DNA of 64,000 nt from Prevotella heparinolytica (GCF_004342845.1 NZ_SLXB01000001.1:186001-250000); one strand, 5' to 3'; positions 26,777-36,225 are shown, counted from the stretch's first letter. Program-made: numbers and translations. Notes: generated by a model not told the origin, from the letters alone.

Positions 26777-27916
26777 TTATGTGTATATTACTTTCTCATA
26801 CACCGTCATTATCTCTGTGGCTATTCTCTCCGGCTCGAAGTTGATGGCGTATTTCTTTCCTTCGGTAATCATCTTTTCCCTGAGCCCGGGTTCGGTGAGC
26901 GTGCGGGTAATGGCTTGGGCCAGTGCGCGGGCATCGGTGGGACTCACGTACAGCGAATGCGGCCCGCCGGCTTCTTCCAGGCACGAGCCTGTGGCGCCTA
27001 TGGCAGGCGTGCCGCTGTTCAGCGCTTCCAGCAGCGGAATGCCGAAACCTTCGAACTTGGAGGGATATACAAACACGGAGGCCATCTGATAGAAGGCGGG
27101 CAGGTCGTCGAAGGGCACGTCGCTGATGAGCCGCATGCGGTGTTCCAGCCCGTTCCGCCTGAGGAAGGTTTCTACCTTATTGGCATAGCGGGTGCGCTTG
27201 CCCACGGCTATCACCTTTGTTTCATCGGGCAGGAAAGGCAGGGCTTGCGCCAGCAGCATCAGGTTTTTCCGCTCTTCGATGCTTCCCACATAGAGGATGT
27301 ATTGTTCGGGCAGGCGGTACTTCCGGCGTACGCTCTCTTTCTTTTCGGCGTCGACGGGGCGTTTGAAGCTGGCGTCGCAACCCTGATACACCACGTCTAT
27401 CTTCTCCTCGGGGATGTGGAAGAAGTCTATGATGTCTTGCTTGGTGCATTGGCTCACGGCGATGATGCGGTCGGCATTCTGGCAGGCCTTGCGGAACTTG
27501 TAGGCGTAGATTTTGCGGTCGATGTACGGGTAATACTCCGGATGGCGCAGGAAGATGAGATCGTGGATGGTGACGATGCTGCGCACACGGCGGGCTTTGC
27601 GTATGTTCAGGGGCAACTCGTTGCTCAGGCCGTGAAACAGCCGTATGCGGTCCTGCTCAAAGTCGGCGGTGACGCCCCATACGCGCCACAGCGAACGCAG
27701 CCTTTTCCAGAAGCCTGTGCGGGGGCAACGCATGTCCACGTTGTATCGTTGAAGGAGGTTGTCCATGCACGCTGTCTTTCCGGGATGGGGAACGTATAGC
27801 AGATACCGCCCCGCAGGGATGGTCTCGGCAAGGCTCTCGATGACGAACCGGCTGTAGTTGCCCAGTCCGGTTTTGTTTTGTGCCGCTCGTTTGGCGTCGA
27901 ATCCGATTTTAAACAT
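26777..27916 (-). CDS. Glycosyltransferase family 4
   Basis: The 379-aa GT-B enzyme transfers a sugar from an activated donor to a surface glycan. Evidence: the N-terminal acceptor loop NKTGLGNYSRFVI, VSQCTKQDI, the domain hinge QYILYVGSIEERKNL, and the donor-site motif KFEGFGIPLLEALNSGTP. A TATATTTG -7 box lies at 27936-27943 on the minus strand. Mannosyltransferase specificity is common for close relatives but unproven here. Confidence 0.9.
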   Translation of the reverse strand: MFKIGFDAKRAAQNKTGLGNYSRFVIESLAETIPAGRYLLYVPHPGKTACMDNLLQRYNVDMRCPRTGFWKRLRSLWRVWGVTADFEQDRIRLFHGLSNELPLNIRKARRVRSIVTIHDLIFLRHPEYYPYIDRKIYAYKFRKACQNADRIIAVSQCTKQDIIDFFHIPEEKIDVVYQGCDASFKRPVDAEKKESVRRKYRLPEQYILYVGSIEERKNLMLLAQALPFLPDETKVIAVGKRTRYANKVETFLRRNGLEHRMRLISDVPFDDLPAFYQMASVFVYPSKFEGFGIPLLEALNSGTPAIGATGSCLEEAGGPHSLYVSPTDARALAQAITRTLTEPGLREKMITEGKKYAINFEPERIATEIMTVYEKVIYT

Positions 27917-27985
27917 AGGAACTTTTTTTTAGGCACAAATATAGGTAATATTTGGATGTGGAGCGTCCGGCTTCGTTAAATTATC

Positions 27986-27993
27986 TATCTTTG
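27986..27993 (+). promoter_or_regulatory. -7 box of the GT87 gene
   Basis: TATCTTTG lies 26 bp before the GT87 start, divergent to the TATATTTG box of the GT4 gene at 27936-27943. Confidence 0.55.
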
Positions 27994-28019
27994 CGGCGTG
28001 AATGGTATAAAACGATGGT

Positions 28020-29219
28020 ATGAAAAATGACGTTATGACACGGTTGCGGCGTTTTCGCGCTTTCTTGCAGAAACCCTTTTTCAGCGACGGCCGCACCCTC
28101 TTCGCTCTGTGGCTCCTGCTGCCGGTGATTGCATCTTTGCTGAAAATATCGAAACACAACAATTACCTCATCTTCAGATATGTCTTCTGGCATACGACAG
28201 AGCAGAAACCGCTTTATGCGGCCTATGACGAGTATTGGGACACGAACCACTACGGGCCTTTCTTCAGTCTGGTGATAGCCCCCTTCGCCCTGCTGCCCGA
28301 GTGGGTGGGGATGCTGTTCTGGCACATTGCCTTGTCGCTCTGCCTCTACTATGCCATGCGGCTGCTTCCTTTCCCCGACCGCAAGCGCATCTTCCTCTAC
28401 TGGTTTTGCGCCCACGAGCTGTTGTCGGCACTCTTCATGTCGCAGTTCAACATTGCCGTCGCGGCCATCATCATTGCCGCTTTCTATTGCATAGAGAAGG
28501 AAAAGGAGTTCTGGGCGGCGTGCCTCATCATGGCGGGAACGTTCGTGAAGCTCTACGGCATCGTGGGGCTGGCGTTTTTCTTCTTCTCACGGCATAAGGC
28601 CAGGTTCGTGCTGTGGCTGCTGCTTTGGGCGGCGGTGATGTTTGCGGCTCCCATGCTCATCAGCAGCCCCGACTATATCGTGTCGCAGTATGCCGACTGG
28701 TGGGAGAGCCTTTCGGCAAAGAACGTGGAGAACATGTTTTCGGGCTACCAGAACATCTCGCTGCTGGGCATGGTACGCAAGATTTCGGGCTGCGCCGCCT
28801 ATTCCGACCTCTGGCTCATAGTCCCCGCCCTGCTTCTTTTCGGTCTTCCCTATCTGCGCCGCGAGCAATACAAGTACGCCTCTTTCCGCTATGCGCTGTT
28901 GGCTTCGGTGCTGCTGTTCGTGGTGCTCTTCAGCACGGGCAGCGAGTCGAGTACTTATATCATCGCCTTTGCCGGAGTGGGCTACTGGTATTGGTCGGCT
29001 CCTTGGAAGCGGTCGAAGTGGGACGTGGCGTTGATGGTTTTTGCCTTCGTGCTGACGAGCATGTCGTCGTCCGACCTCTTCCCGGCCTTTATCCGTAAAG
29101 AAATCGTGCGTCCCTATGCCTTGAAGGCATTGCCCTGTTTCGTGATATGGCTGAAGCTGGTGTACGAGATGTGCCGCGCGAACTATGCGCAACAGGAAAA
29201 TCTCGTCGTCTGCGAGTAA
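28020..29219 (+). CDS. GT87 (DUF2029) polyprenyl-phosphate-sugar glycosyltransferase
   Basis: The 399-aa polytopic membrane protein resembles DUF2029/GT87 mannosyl- or arabinofuranosyl-type transferases. Evidence: PLYAAYDEYWDTNHYGPFFSL in the first extracytoplasmic loop, where these GT-C enzymes keep catalytic acidic residues, followed by eight or more hydrophobic segments. It uses a lipid-linked sugar outside the cytoplasmic membrane (family knowledge). It converges on the LPS kinase gene. Confidence 0.8.
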   Translation: MKNDVMTRLRRFRAFLQKPFFSDGRTLFALWLLLPVIASLLKISKHNNYLIFRYVFWHTTEQKPLYAAYDEYWDTNHYGPFFSLVIAPFALLPEWVGMLFWHIALSLCLYYAMRLLPFPDRKRIFLYWFCAHELLSALFMSQFNIAVAAIIIAAFYCIEKEKEFWAACLIMAGTFVKLYGIVGLAFFFFSRHKARFVLWLLLWAAVMFAAPMLISSPDYIVSQYADWWESLSAKNVENMFSGYQNISLLGMVRKISGCAAYSDLWLIVPALLLFGLPYLRREQYKYASFRYALLASVLLFVVLFSTGSESSTYIIAFAGVGYWYWSAPWKRSKWDVALMVFAFVLTSMSSSDLFPAFIRKEIVRPYALKALPCFVIWLKLVYEMCRANYAQQENLVVCE

Positions 29220-29256
29220 AGTCCGTCGCTGCCTTATCTAAAGTAGGAAGAGATTA

Positions 29257-29364
29257 GGGGGAAATCTCTATCGCAGGGCTTGCGATGTATATCTTGCGCC
29301 TTGCGATGTACATCTTAGGGCTTGCGATGTACAACGCAGGTGCTAAGATGGAGTTCTCTCCCCT
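29257..29364 (+). repeat. 21/22-bp array, family 2, copy a
   Basis: CTTGCGATGTA recurs at 29279, 29300 and 29321, and a CTAAGATGG-type unit begins at 29343; steps are 21, 21 and 22 bp. The following 130 bp or so (TTGGCGGCGAATGTTT, then CTTTCGGA, then TCGAATATCGAATGCGTTGG) are homologous to sequence around 46220-46610. It lies between convergent GT87 and LPS kinase genes. Confidence 0.75.
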
Positions 29365-29500
29365 TGGCGGCGAATGTTTCCGGGCAGGAGTCGTCGACTT
29401 TCGGAAAGTATCCCGCGGACTTCTTTTCTTACGTCGAATATCGAATGCGTTGGGGAGAACGGTAAAGAGAGCCGGTAAAGAGTCTGTCTGTGCCGAACTT

Positions 29501-30247
29501 TCAGGACGGACGCTTGGGCTTGAGGAAGCGTTTGAATTGTCTTCTTTTCTCAAACCTGCCCAGTGCGTGCATCACCTGCTCCACGCTCTGCCCTGCATCC
29601 CATTGGCGCAGCGTGGCATATTCCTCTACGATGTATTGCAGCAAGTCGCGCCGGTGGGTCACCCGCTTCAGGTTGTCCAGACACTCCTTGCGTGAAAGCG
29701 AAGCCTTGAATACGGAGCGGTTGGTGTCGATGACGGAAAAGCGGAATCGCCCCTCCTCATCGGTGTGATAGAGGATGTTGGCCGGATTGGGGTCGCCATG
29801 CATCACCCCCTTGCGGTGCATGGATACAAGGAAAGAGGCCAAGGCCGAAGCCAGCCGTTTGTCGAAGTCGGTGCTTGTCACCAATGCCGGATGGAGCGAT
29901 GGGTAATGGCATGCCGTGGATATGAAGTAGCCGGTGTGGAACAGTCCGTTTTTCCTGCATTCCACATACCCGATGCCTTCGGGTGTGTCTATCCCGATGG
30001 AGTTCAGTTTCCCGGCATACAGGAAGGCTCTTTCCGCCTTGCTTTTGCGCCAGAACGTATAAGCCAGTCGCTGGATGAGGTTCGGTGTTTTGTATCGCTT
30101 CACAATCCACTCGCCGTAGGCGGTATCGAATCTCTTGACCACATTGCGGCCTGCATATATCACTTCTCCCTCCTTCTCGAACGCTTCGGGCAGGCGGGCA
30201 ACGAAGTCGGAAGCCGACCGGTATTTGGGCAGGACGATTATTTTCAT
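29501..30247 (-). CDS. Lipopolysaccharide core kinase-like protein
   Basis: The 248-aa protein has the kinase-like fold of Kdo/heptose kinases that phosphorylate LPS inner core. Evidence: the catalytic loop MHRKGVMHGDPNPANILYH (HGDxxxxN) and the DFG-equivalent FSVIDTNR, with WIVKRYK as the probable ATP-binding lysine. It follows the GT9 gene by 4 bp in an operon, which supports an LPS-core role. Confidence 0.85.
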   Translation of the reverse strand: MKIIVLPKYRSASDFVARLPEAFEKEGEVIYAGRNVVKRFDTAYGEWIVKRYKTPNLIQRLAYTFWRKSKAERAFLYAGKLNSIGIDTPEGIGYVECRKNGLFHTGYFISTACHYPSLHPALVTSTDFDKRLASALASFLVSMHRKGVMHGDPNPANILYHTDEEGRFRFSVIDTNRSVFKASLSRKECLDNLKRVTHRRDLLQYIVEEYATLRQWDAGQSVEQVMHALGRFEKRRQFKRFLKPKRPS

Positions 30248-30251
30248 GCGT

Positions 30252-31274
30252 TCACAGGATTGATTCTATCTTCTTTGCGATATCTTGGGCGGATATCTCC
30301 GTCAGGCAGGCATAATCACCTCTGAGGCAGGGCTTGTTGCCGAAGATGGAACACGGGCGGCAAGGCAAGTCGGTCTGCACCGCATTGTCAAGGCTTTGTC
30401 CCCATCCCATGAATCCGGCAAAGGGATGCGTTGCACCCCAGACGGATACGACCGGCGTGGCGGTGAGCGAAGCCAGATGCATGTTGGCCGAGTCCATGCA
30501 CACCATCACTTCCAGGTGGCTCATCAGGGCCAGCTCGCCGCTCAGTTTCAGTTTTCCGGCCAGCGGCACCACGTTGTCGTAGGGCTTGCTCCAGCGTTCC
30601 AGCTTCTCCGCCTCGTCCTTTCCGCCTCCGAACAGGAATATCTTCCGGTCTTTGTTCGATGCGACTTCTTCGATGAGTTTTGTGAGGGTGCTTTCGGGCA
30701 ATATCTTTCCTGCGTGTGCGGCAAAAGGGGCAATGCCTATCCAATGCCTGCCGTCGGGCAGACCTGCGACGGCCCGGAAAAGGTCCGCCTCTCCTTTGCC
30801 TTCGCCATAGATGGAGCGGAAGGCCGCTTCTGCGGGGAAACCCAACTGCCCGAACACATCGGCATAACGCTTGAAGGAGGACGTCAGCGGAACCAGCTTC
30901 TTGTTTCGCGCTCTTGTAAGCTCTTTTTTCTCTTTCCTTCCTTTGTCTATATGTGCCGTCTTCGTGCCGCGCAAGGCGAATAGGGTGCGCAAGAGTTTGG
31001 AACGGAGCACGTCGTGCAGGTCGGCCACGGCATCGTATCTCTCTTTCCTGAGCTTACGGAACAGGCGGAACAGTCCGCCCGCTCCCTTGTATCGGCCTAC
31101 GTCGACACCCTGAAACCGTACGTTGGCAGGCATCTGCCCGAACAGGGGAGACACGAAAGGCTTGCTCAGTACGGTGATTTCCAACTGCGGGTATCGACGG
31201 GCCACGGCGTCGATGACCGGCACGGTCATCGCCACGTCGCCCAATGCTGAAAGACGGATGACGAGTATTCTCAT
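30252..31274 (-). CDS. Glycosyltransferase family 9 (heptosyltransferase-like)
   Basis: The 340-aa GT-B enzyme resembles ADP-heptose:LPS heptosyltransferases. Evidence: the start MRILVIRLSALGDVAMTVPV, IGIAPFAAHAGK, FLFGGGKDE and the donor motif VCMDSANMHLASLTATPVVSVWGATHP. The ATGA overlap with the upstream DUF4254 gene and the 4-bp gap to the LPS kinase make a tight three-gene operon. GT9 members in Bacteroides may use other donors. Confidence 0.92.
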   Translation of the reverse strand: MRILVIRLSALGDVAMTVPVIDAVARRYPQLEITVLSKPFVSPLFGQMPANVRFQGVDVGRYKGAGGLFRLFRKLRKERYDAVADLHDVLRSKLLRTLFALRGTKTAHIDKGRKEKKELTRARNKKLVPLTSSFKRYADVFGQLGFPAEAAFRSIYGEGKGEADLFRAVAGLPDGRHWIGIAPFAAHAGKILPESTLTKLIEEVASNKDRKIFLFGGGKDEAEKLERWSKPYDNVVPLAGKLKLSGELALMSHLEVMVCMDSANMHLASLTATPVVSVWGATHPFAGFMGWGQSLDNAVQTDLPCRPCSIFGNKPCLRGDYACLTEISAQDIAKKIESIL

Positions 31275-31876
31275 TTCTTGCCGTAAAGAACCGGATTCAG
31301 GCTGGGGTCGTTATACATCTTCATCTGCTTGTACACCTTCATATACTTCTTTCCCGCTTCGATGTCGGCAATCAGTTGGTCGATGGCGGAGGAGAGGTCT
31401 TTTTGTTGTTCCAGCAGCACGTTCAGTTTGGCTTCGCACCGGGCGTGGTGTTCGGGAGTGGTATCGGTGCGCTCCGCTTCCTGACGCATGTGATAGATTT
31501 TGAGTGCGAGGATGGACAGGCGGTCGATGGCCCATGCCGGACTTTCGGTGTTGATGATGGCCTCGGGGCTTACCCGCACGTCCTTGTATTTGTCGAGGAA
31601 ATAGCTGTCTATCAGTTCCACCAAGTCCGTGCGGTCTTGGTTGGACTTGTCTATTCTTCTTTTAATCTTCAAAGCCTCCGCCGGGTCGATGGCGGGGTCG
31701 CGTATGATATCTTCCAAGTGCCACTGCACGGTGTCGATCCAGTTCTTCAGGTACAGGTAGTACTCGATGCTTTTCAGTGGGTAAGGGTTCCGGATAGGGG
31801 TGTCCACATGGTCGTTCTTGTGATACTCAAGAATGGACTCTGTAAAGATGCGGTTGCCGAGTGTTGTAAAGCTCAT
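31271..31876 (-). CDS. DUF4254 domain-containing protein
   Basis: The 201-aa mostly helical protein contains PLKSIEYYLYLKNWIDTVQWHLEDIIRDP, matching DUF4254, which in Bacteroidetes regularly precedes a GT9 gene. It has no signal peptide or catalytic motif I can name. It leads the DUF4254-GT9-kinase operon behind a good promoter at 31915-31946. A helper role for the glycosyltransferase is inference. Confidence 0.85.
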   Translation of the reverse strand: MSFTTLGNRIFTESILEYHKNDHVDTPIRNPYPLKSIEYYLYLKNWIDTVQWHLEDIIRDPAIDPAEALKIKRRIDKSNQDRTDLVELIDSYFLDKYKDVRVSPEAIINTESPAWAIDRLSILALKIYHMRQEAERTDTTPEHHARCEAKLNVLLEQQKDLSSAIDQLIADIEAGKKYMKVYKQMKMYNDPSLNPVLYGKK

Positions 31877-32195
31877 AACTTCAGGGATTAAATGATAAAC
31901 AGTTTATTGATGGACAAAACTAAGCAAAGTTTCTTACATATCCAAAACTCAGAGCCTGCTTAAGAGTTTGTCCGAACTCTCTTCAAAAGAATATCGGGCA
32001 AAAGTAAAACAGGCTCTCCGGCTTCCTTCGGCATACTTTTGAAAAGCGATGGTTTCTTCTCCGGTGATTTCGGGCGAGGGAGGTTACCCGAGGTCTCCGT
32101 ACTTTCTTACTTTTTCGATGTCCGTATTGAGGTACATCCTAAAAGAGTTATATCCGATTTTCGGGGTCTGTTTTATCGGGGGAAAGAAGCGTTTC
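31877..32195. other. Intergenic gap, promoter only
   Basis: This gap contains the operon promoter at 31915-31946. In the remaining 250 bp I see nothing I can support. Confidence 0.4.
31915..31946 (-). promoter_or_regulatory. Promoter of the DUF4254-GT9-kinase operon
   Basis: On the minus strand TTTG (31943-31946), a 20-bp spacer and TAGTTTTG (31915-31922) match the Bacteroides consensus. The spacer GATATGTAAGAAACTTTGCT is nearly identical to that at 36282-36313. Confidence 0.75.
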
Positions 32196-33248
32196 TTACC
32201 GGTTAATCACTTCTTTATAGACTTCCCAATATTGCTTCGCCGTATTTTCCCATGAGAAACTCAGTGCGTGGGCTTTGATTCTCTCCGGATCTTTATGGCC
32301 GTTGTAGAAGTCGTCGAGCCCTTTCCGGAACTCGCTTCTCATCACCTCCCTGTCGAAGTCGTGGTTGAAATAGTAGGCGTGCTCCTTTCCTATTTCGGGC
32401 AGGCAGGTGTGTGTGGAGAGGAACACCGGCTTGCCGTATTGCATGGCTTCGATAATGGGAAGCCCGAACCCTTCGGCTATGGAGGGGAACAGGAAAGCGG
32501 TGCAGTGGCGCAGATACCAGTGCTTTTCGCTTTCGGGAATGGCACCCGGCAGATGGATTCTGTCCGTCACCTGCCATCGTGCAGCCTCTTCGTAAATCTG
32601 CCGTACATACTCCGGAGAGTTGTGAGCGCCGGCAAGTATCAGTTCATAATCATTGTCTTTCAGCAGGCATGCCAGTACGTGGAAGTTCTTTTTGGGATAC
32701 ATGGAGCTGATGGAGAAGAGGAAAGGACGGGCGGGTTTTCGTTTGGGCTCTTCGACAGGACCGTTCCATACGTTGCATCCGTTGTATATTACCCTGACCG
32801 GCCTATCTTTCACGTCGAAATTGTTCAGGATGTCTTTCTTGGTCCATTCCGATATGGCAACGATTTGCGAAACCTTCTCTATATGTTTCCCTATTCGTTT
32901 GATGATGCGCTGTTTTTCCTCCTGCGGAACAGGCTCGTACAGATAGTTCAAGTCATGAATGGTTTGTACGATTCTGGTGCGGAGCGGCATGTAGCGCGTC
33001 AGCTGGCAGCACGAGTGCCACAGGGTGATGTTCGGGTTGTAGAGGAAATGCTTATGAAGAAAATGATTTGTTTTCATATACCGGTAGTCGTCTCCCCACA
33101 AACCGATAAGCTTTCTGGGCATGTAAAAACTCAAAGGATATTCAGGATTCTGGCGAGCCTCTTCGTGCAATGCCTGTGCCAGATAATTGCAGAAAGAGAA
33201 GAATCCGCAATTGGCATGCCTCATTCGTTCACAATCAAAGATAATCAT
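32196..33248 (-). CDS. Glycosyltransferase family 4
   Basis: The 350-aa GT-B enzyme starts at MIIFDCERMRHANCGFFSF; ten upstream codons were dropped. The acceptor-domain VAISEWTKKDIL, hinge PFLFSISSMYPKKNFHVL and donor motif SIAEGFGLPIIEAMQYGKPVF are clear. A TATCTTTG -7 box lies at 33306-33313 on the minus strand. It is monocistronic within the surface-glycan region. Confidence 0.9.
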   Translation of the reverse strand: MIIFDCERMRHANCGFFSFCNYLAQALHEEARQNPEYPLSFYMPRKLIGLWGDDYRYMKTNHFLHKHFLYNPNITLWHSCCQLTRYMPLRTRIVQTIHDLNYLYEPVPQEEKQRIIKRIGKHIEKVSQIVAISEWTKKDILNNFDVKDRPVRVIYNGCNVWNGPVEEPKRKPARPFLFSISSMYPKKNFHVLACLLKDNDYELILAGAHNSPEYVRQIYEEAARWQVTDRIHLPGAIPESEKHWYLRHCTAFLFPSIAEGFGLPIIEAMQYGKPVFLSTHTCLPEIGKEHAYYFNHDFDREVMRSEFRKGLDDFYNGHKDPERIKAHALSFSWENTAKQYWEVYKEVINR

Positions 33249-33376
33249 AGTGTAAGCCTGTTGGGTTTTCTGATACAATCAGAACATATAGTTCTGAAAA
33301 TGTTGCAAAGATAGTGTTCTTTGAGTATGTACTGACTTTTATTTCTTTCTTTTTTGAATATAATGTAGCATAATAG

Positions 33377-33384
33377 TATTTTTG
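33377..33384 (+). promoter_or_regulatory. -7 box of the GT32 gene
   Basis: TATTTTTG, 27 bp upstream of the start at 33412, fits TAnnTTTG. Confidence 0.5.
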
Positions 33385-33411
33385 TAGCCTGAAAGCAAAC
33401 TCTAACAGCTT

Positions 33412-34110
33412 ATGATACCTAAAGTAATTCATTTATGTTGGTTCAGTGACGACCCATTTCCGGTGGAAATAAAACTCTGTCTCGAGACATGGAAACGACT
33501 GTTGCCCGATTTCCGGGTGAGGCGTTGGACATATCAGGATGCCAAAGCCATCGGTTGCCGATTCATAGATGAAGCATTGGAAGCCAAGAAGTGGGCTTTT
33601 GCCGCCGATGCCGTACGTTTTTATGCCGTGTATAGCGAAGGCGGTATCTATATGGATAGCGACATCTTTATCAGGAAGCGTTTCGACCACCTCATACCCG
33701 AACGCGGATTTGTCACCACTTTCGAGAATGAGAACACGCAGTTGCAGGCGGCTTTCTTCATGGGAGAGAAAGGAAACCTGTTCTGCAAGGAGATGTTCGA
33801 GCACTATCAGGCAACTCCTTTCCTGAATGCCGACGGCAGCTACAACACCATTATATCACCGGTGGTGATGTTCGACATGGCGAGCAAGAAAGGCTGCCTT
33901 CCCGAAGACAGGGAGCAGCATCCGACTGATGACATCACCATATACCCCTCGCATTACGTGATTCCCCGTCACAAATACCCCTCCACACCCGATACGTTTG
34001 CAGAGCATCGCATCTACGGGAGTTGGAGGAAGCGGAAGTTCGGACGTAAACTGGAACTCTTCGTCAAGCACGTCTGGCTGACTATCCGTTTTTATCTTTT
34101 GAAGCGGTAG
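33412..34110 (+). CDS. GT32-type glycosyltransferase (DXD sugar-binding)
   Basis: The 232-aa GT-A enzyme starts MIPKVIHLCWFSDDPFP and has AADAVRFYAVYSEGGIYMDSDIF, the OCH1/capsular-polysaccharide type DXD signature (MDSD) that binds the metal and nucleotide sugar. The end of the gene overlaps the convergent glf gene by 29 bp. A role in LPS or capsule assembly follows from the neighbours. Confidence 0.9.
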   Translation: MIPKVIHLCWFSDDPFPVEIKLCLETWKRLLPDFRVRRWTYQDAKAIGCRFIDEALEAKKWAFAADAVRFYAVYSEGGIYMDSDIFIRKRFDHLIPERGFVTTFENENTQLQAAFFMGEKGNLFCKEMFEHYQATPFLNADGSYNTIISPVVMFDMASKKGCLPEDREQHPTDDITIYPSHYVIPRHKYPSTPDTFAEHRIYGSWRKRKFGRKLELFVKHVWLTIRFYLLKR

Positions 34111-35215
34111 TCCGCCAAAGCGCAAGGGCGGCGGCAACGGTGTCGTCCATGTCGGCATAGGTGTATTGCGCCAGCCGGCCGCCGAACAGCACGCGGCTTT
34201 GCTGCCGTGCCAATGCCTGATATTGCCCGAAGATGCGCATGTTCCGTTCGTCGTTTATGGGGTAGTAAGGTTCCTTGCCCGGTTCAAAGGAGTCGGGGAA
34301 CTCGTAGGTGATGACGGTGAACGGTTGCGTGCCGTACTCAAAGTGCTTATGCTCGATGAGACGCGTGTATGGCACTTCGCGCTCGCAGTAGTTCACCACG
34401 GCGTTGCCCTGATGGTTGTCCGTATCGTCCAGCCGCTTGTGCTCGAAGCGCAGGCTGCGGTATTCCAAGCGTCCGAAGCAATAATCGAAATACTCGTCGA
34501 TGCACCCCGTGTAGAGAATCTTGCCGGCCATCCGGTCCAGTTCCTGACGTTGTTCAAAGTAGTTGGTGCTTGTACGCACTTCTATCCCTTCCAGCAGCGC
34601 ATCCGTCAGTTTGTTGTATCCTCCTATGGGAATGCCCTGATAAGGGTCGTCGAAGTAATTATTGTCGAACGTGAAACGGAACGGGATGCGCTTGATGATG
34701 AATGCCGGAAGTTCGGTGGCGGAGCGTCCCCACTGTTTTTCCGTGTATCCTTTGATGAGGCGGAGGTATATGTCTTTTCCGCAAAGTTTCAAGGCTTGCT
34801 CTTCGAGGTTGCGGGGCGTTTCGATGTGGGCATACGCCGCACGTTGCTCTTCGAGCTTGGCTTTGGCCTCTTGGGGAGTGCGCACGCCCCACAGCCGGTA
34901 GAACGTGTTCATGTTGAAAGGCAGGTTGTACAGCTTGCCGTCGAAAAGAGCGAGGGGAGAGTTGGTGTAGCGGTTGAACTTTACCAGCCGGTTGACGTAC
35001 TCCCACACTTCGGCCCGGTCGGTATGGAAGATGTGGGCGCCGTATGTATGCACATGAATGCCGTCGATATCTTCGCAGTAGATGTTTCCGCCGGTGTGCG
35101 GACGCTTGTCTATCACCAGACAGCGTTTCCCGGCCGCTTTGGCCTCGTGGGCAAAGACACTGCCGAACAGGCCTGCCCCCACGATGAGGTAATCGTATTG
35201 TTTCTTTGTTTCCAT
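34082..35215 (-). CDS. glf: UDP-galactopyranose mutase
   Basis: The 377-aa flavoenzyme converts UDP-galactopyranose to UDP-galactofuranose in the cytosol. Evidence: the dinucleotide-binding start YDYLIVGAGLFGSVFAHEA, RPHTGGNIYCED, HTYGAHIFHTD, and EKQWGRSATELPAFIIKRIP with the conserved Trp and Arg. The start METKKQ is taken because the roughly 100 upstream in-frame codons are the shadow of the overlapping galactofuranosyltransferase-like gene. The two genes are 5 bp apart. Confidence 0.96.
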   Translation of the reverse strand: METKKQYDYLIVGAGLFGSVFAHEAKAAGKRCLVIDKRPHTGGNIYCEDIDGIHVHTYGAHIFHTDRAEVWEYVNRLVKFNRYTNSPLALFDGKLYNLPFNMNTFYRLWGVRTPQEAKAKLEEQRAAYAHIETPRNLEEQALKLCGKDIYLRLIKGYTEKQWGRSATELPAFIIKRIPFRFTFDNNYFDDPYQGIPIGGYNKLTDALLEGIEVRTSTNYFEQRQELDRMAGKILYTGCIDEYFDYCFGRLEYRSLRFEHKRLDDTDNHQGNAVVNYCEREVPYTRLIEHKHFEYGTQPFTVITYEFPDSFEPGKEPYYPINDERNMRIFGQYQALARQQSRVLFGGRLAQYTYADMDDTVAAALALWRTTASKDKNG

Positions 35216-35220
35216 TCCCT

Positions 35221-36225
35221 TTAGTTCAATGCGTTGAAAGCCTCGTCGAGTGCCTGCTTTATGAAGTAGCCTTCGCCCAGCTGTCTGCCCATCTTCAGGG
35301 CGTTCTCTTTCATTATGCCATATTCTTCCTCGGTCAGTGCTTCCAGAGCATTGTCGATGTCGGCCAGCGAGTCTATGGCTATGCCTATGCGGTGTTCCGA
35401 CACGAACGGCGCCATGGCGGCTTGGCTCCATACGATGACGGGAAGTCCGCTCCGCAGGTAGAACGATGTCTTGTGCGGATTGTTTATCCGCAGGTATTCC
35501 CCCCAGTTGCCCGAACATTCGTCGACGGAGTCACCGTCCCATACCAGCCCGAAGTCGGCTTCCACACGGTTTACAAACTCTTCGGAGTTCAGGAAGCCGT
35601 GATAGGCGATGTGCCGCCAGTTTTTGGCGTAAGCTTCTTCAAATCCTTTGCCGTAGATGTCCAGAGTCCAGTTGCGGATGTGAGGATCCAGTTTGTACAG
35701 GAATTCGTTTCTCCATCTCCCCAGTCCGCCGGCATAGACCACCGACCGGGGATGGTGGGGTGTGGCGTATCGGGCGGGTTCGGCCTGCGACAGGTAGTCG
35801 AAAATGCCGAGGCAATGCAGGGGCGACAAGCAACCGTGCCGAAGCAGGTGCTCTTTCATCTTCTCGTTGTGCACGATGATGAAATCCGTGCGCGACAGGA
35901 GGGCGTTCTCTTGCTCCGGCGTCAGCTTGTGGCGGCGGAAAGCCCCTAAATCGTGGATGACGGTTACCACTTTCGCTCCTTTCAGGTGTGCGAAGACGCA
36001 AGCCGTTTTGTAGAATTTCTTCATGGGGTATTGCAGGAACAGGATGTCTCCGCGTTTCATCTTCGTGAGGATGCGTGCCACCCCGCACACTTTGGCCGTG
36101 AAACGGGCCATCATGCCGTTCTGCTTCCTTGTCGGCGTCAGGTTCCGGAATCCCATTCCTTCTACGATGTCGTCAATGTCGTTTTTGGCCTTGTTGGCCG
36201 ACTGTATGGCTATAAAGTAATTCAT
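35221..36225 (-). CDS. Galactofuranosyltransferase-like GT-B enzyme
   Basis: The 334-aa protein resembles the WbbI/beta-1,6-galactofuranosyltransferase type. Evidence: the start MNYFIAIQSANKAKNDID, GDILFLQYPMKKFY, HDLGAFR, GLVWDGDSVDECSGNWGEY and NNPHKTSFYLRSGLPVIVW. Pairing with glf 5 bp downstream strongly supports use of UDP-Galf. I chose the second Met (36225). Its promoter at 36282-36313 copies that of the DUF4254 operon. Confidence 0.85.
   Translation of the reverse strand: MNYFIAIQSANKAKNDIDDIVEGMGFRNLTPTRKQNGMMARFTAKVCGVARILTKMKRGDILFLQYPMKKFYKTACVFAHLKGAKVVTVIHDLGAFRRHKLTPEQENALLSRTDFIIVHNEKMKEHLLRHGCLSPLHCLGIFDYLSQAEPARYATPHHPRSVVYAGGLGRWRNEFLYKLDPHIRNWTLDIYGKGFEEAYAKNWRHIAYHGFLNSEEFVNRVEADFGLVWDGDSVDECSGNWGEYLRINNPHKTSFYLRSGLPVIVWSQAAMAPFVSEHRIGIAIDSLADIDNALEALTEEEYGIMKENALKMGRQLGEGYFIKQALDEAFNALN

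Noticed and set aside
29285..29695. Small ORF with a peptide (FSPLGGECF) similar to one at 46225-46431
   Set aside because: The similarity comes from homologous non-coding family-2 elements; the ORFs have different ends and the array period is not a multiple of three.
35216..35518. N-terminal extension of the glf ORF
   Set aside because: About 100 codons overlap the upstream galactofuranosyltransferase-like gene and lack homology; the Rossmann motif fits a start at 35215.
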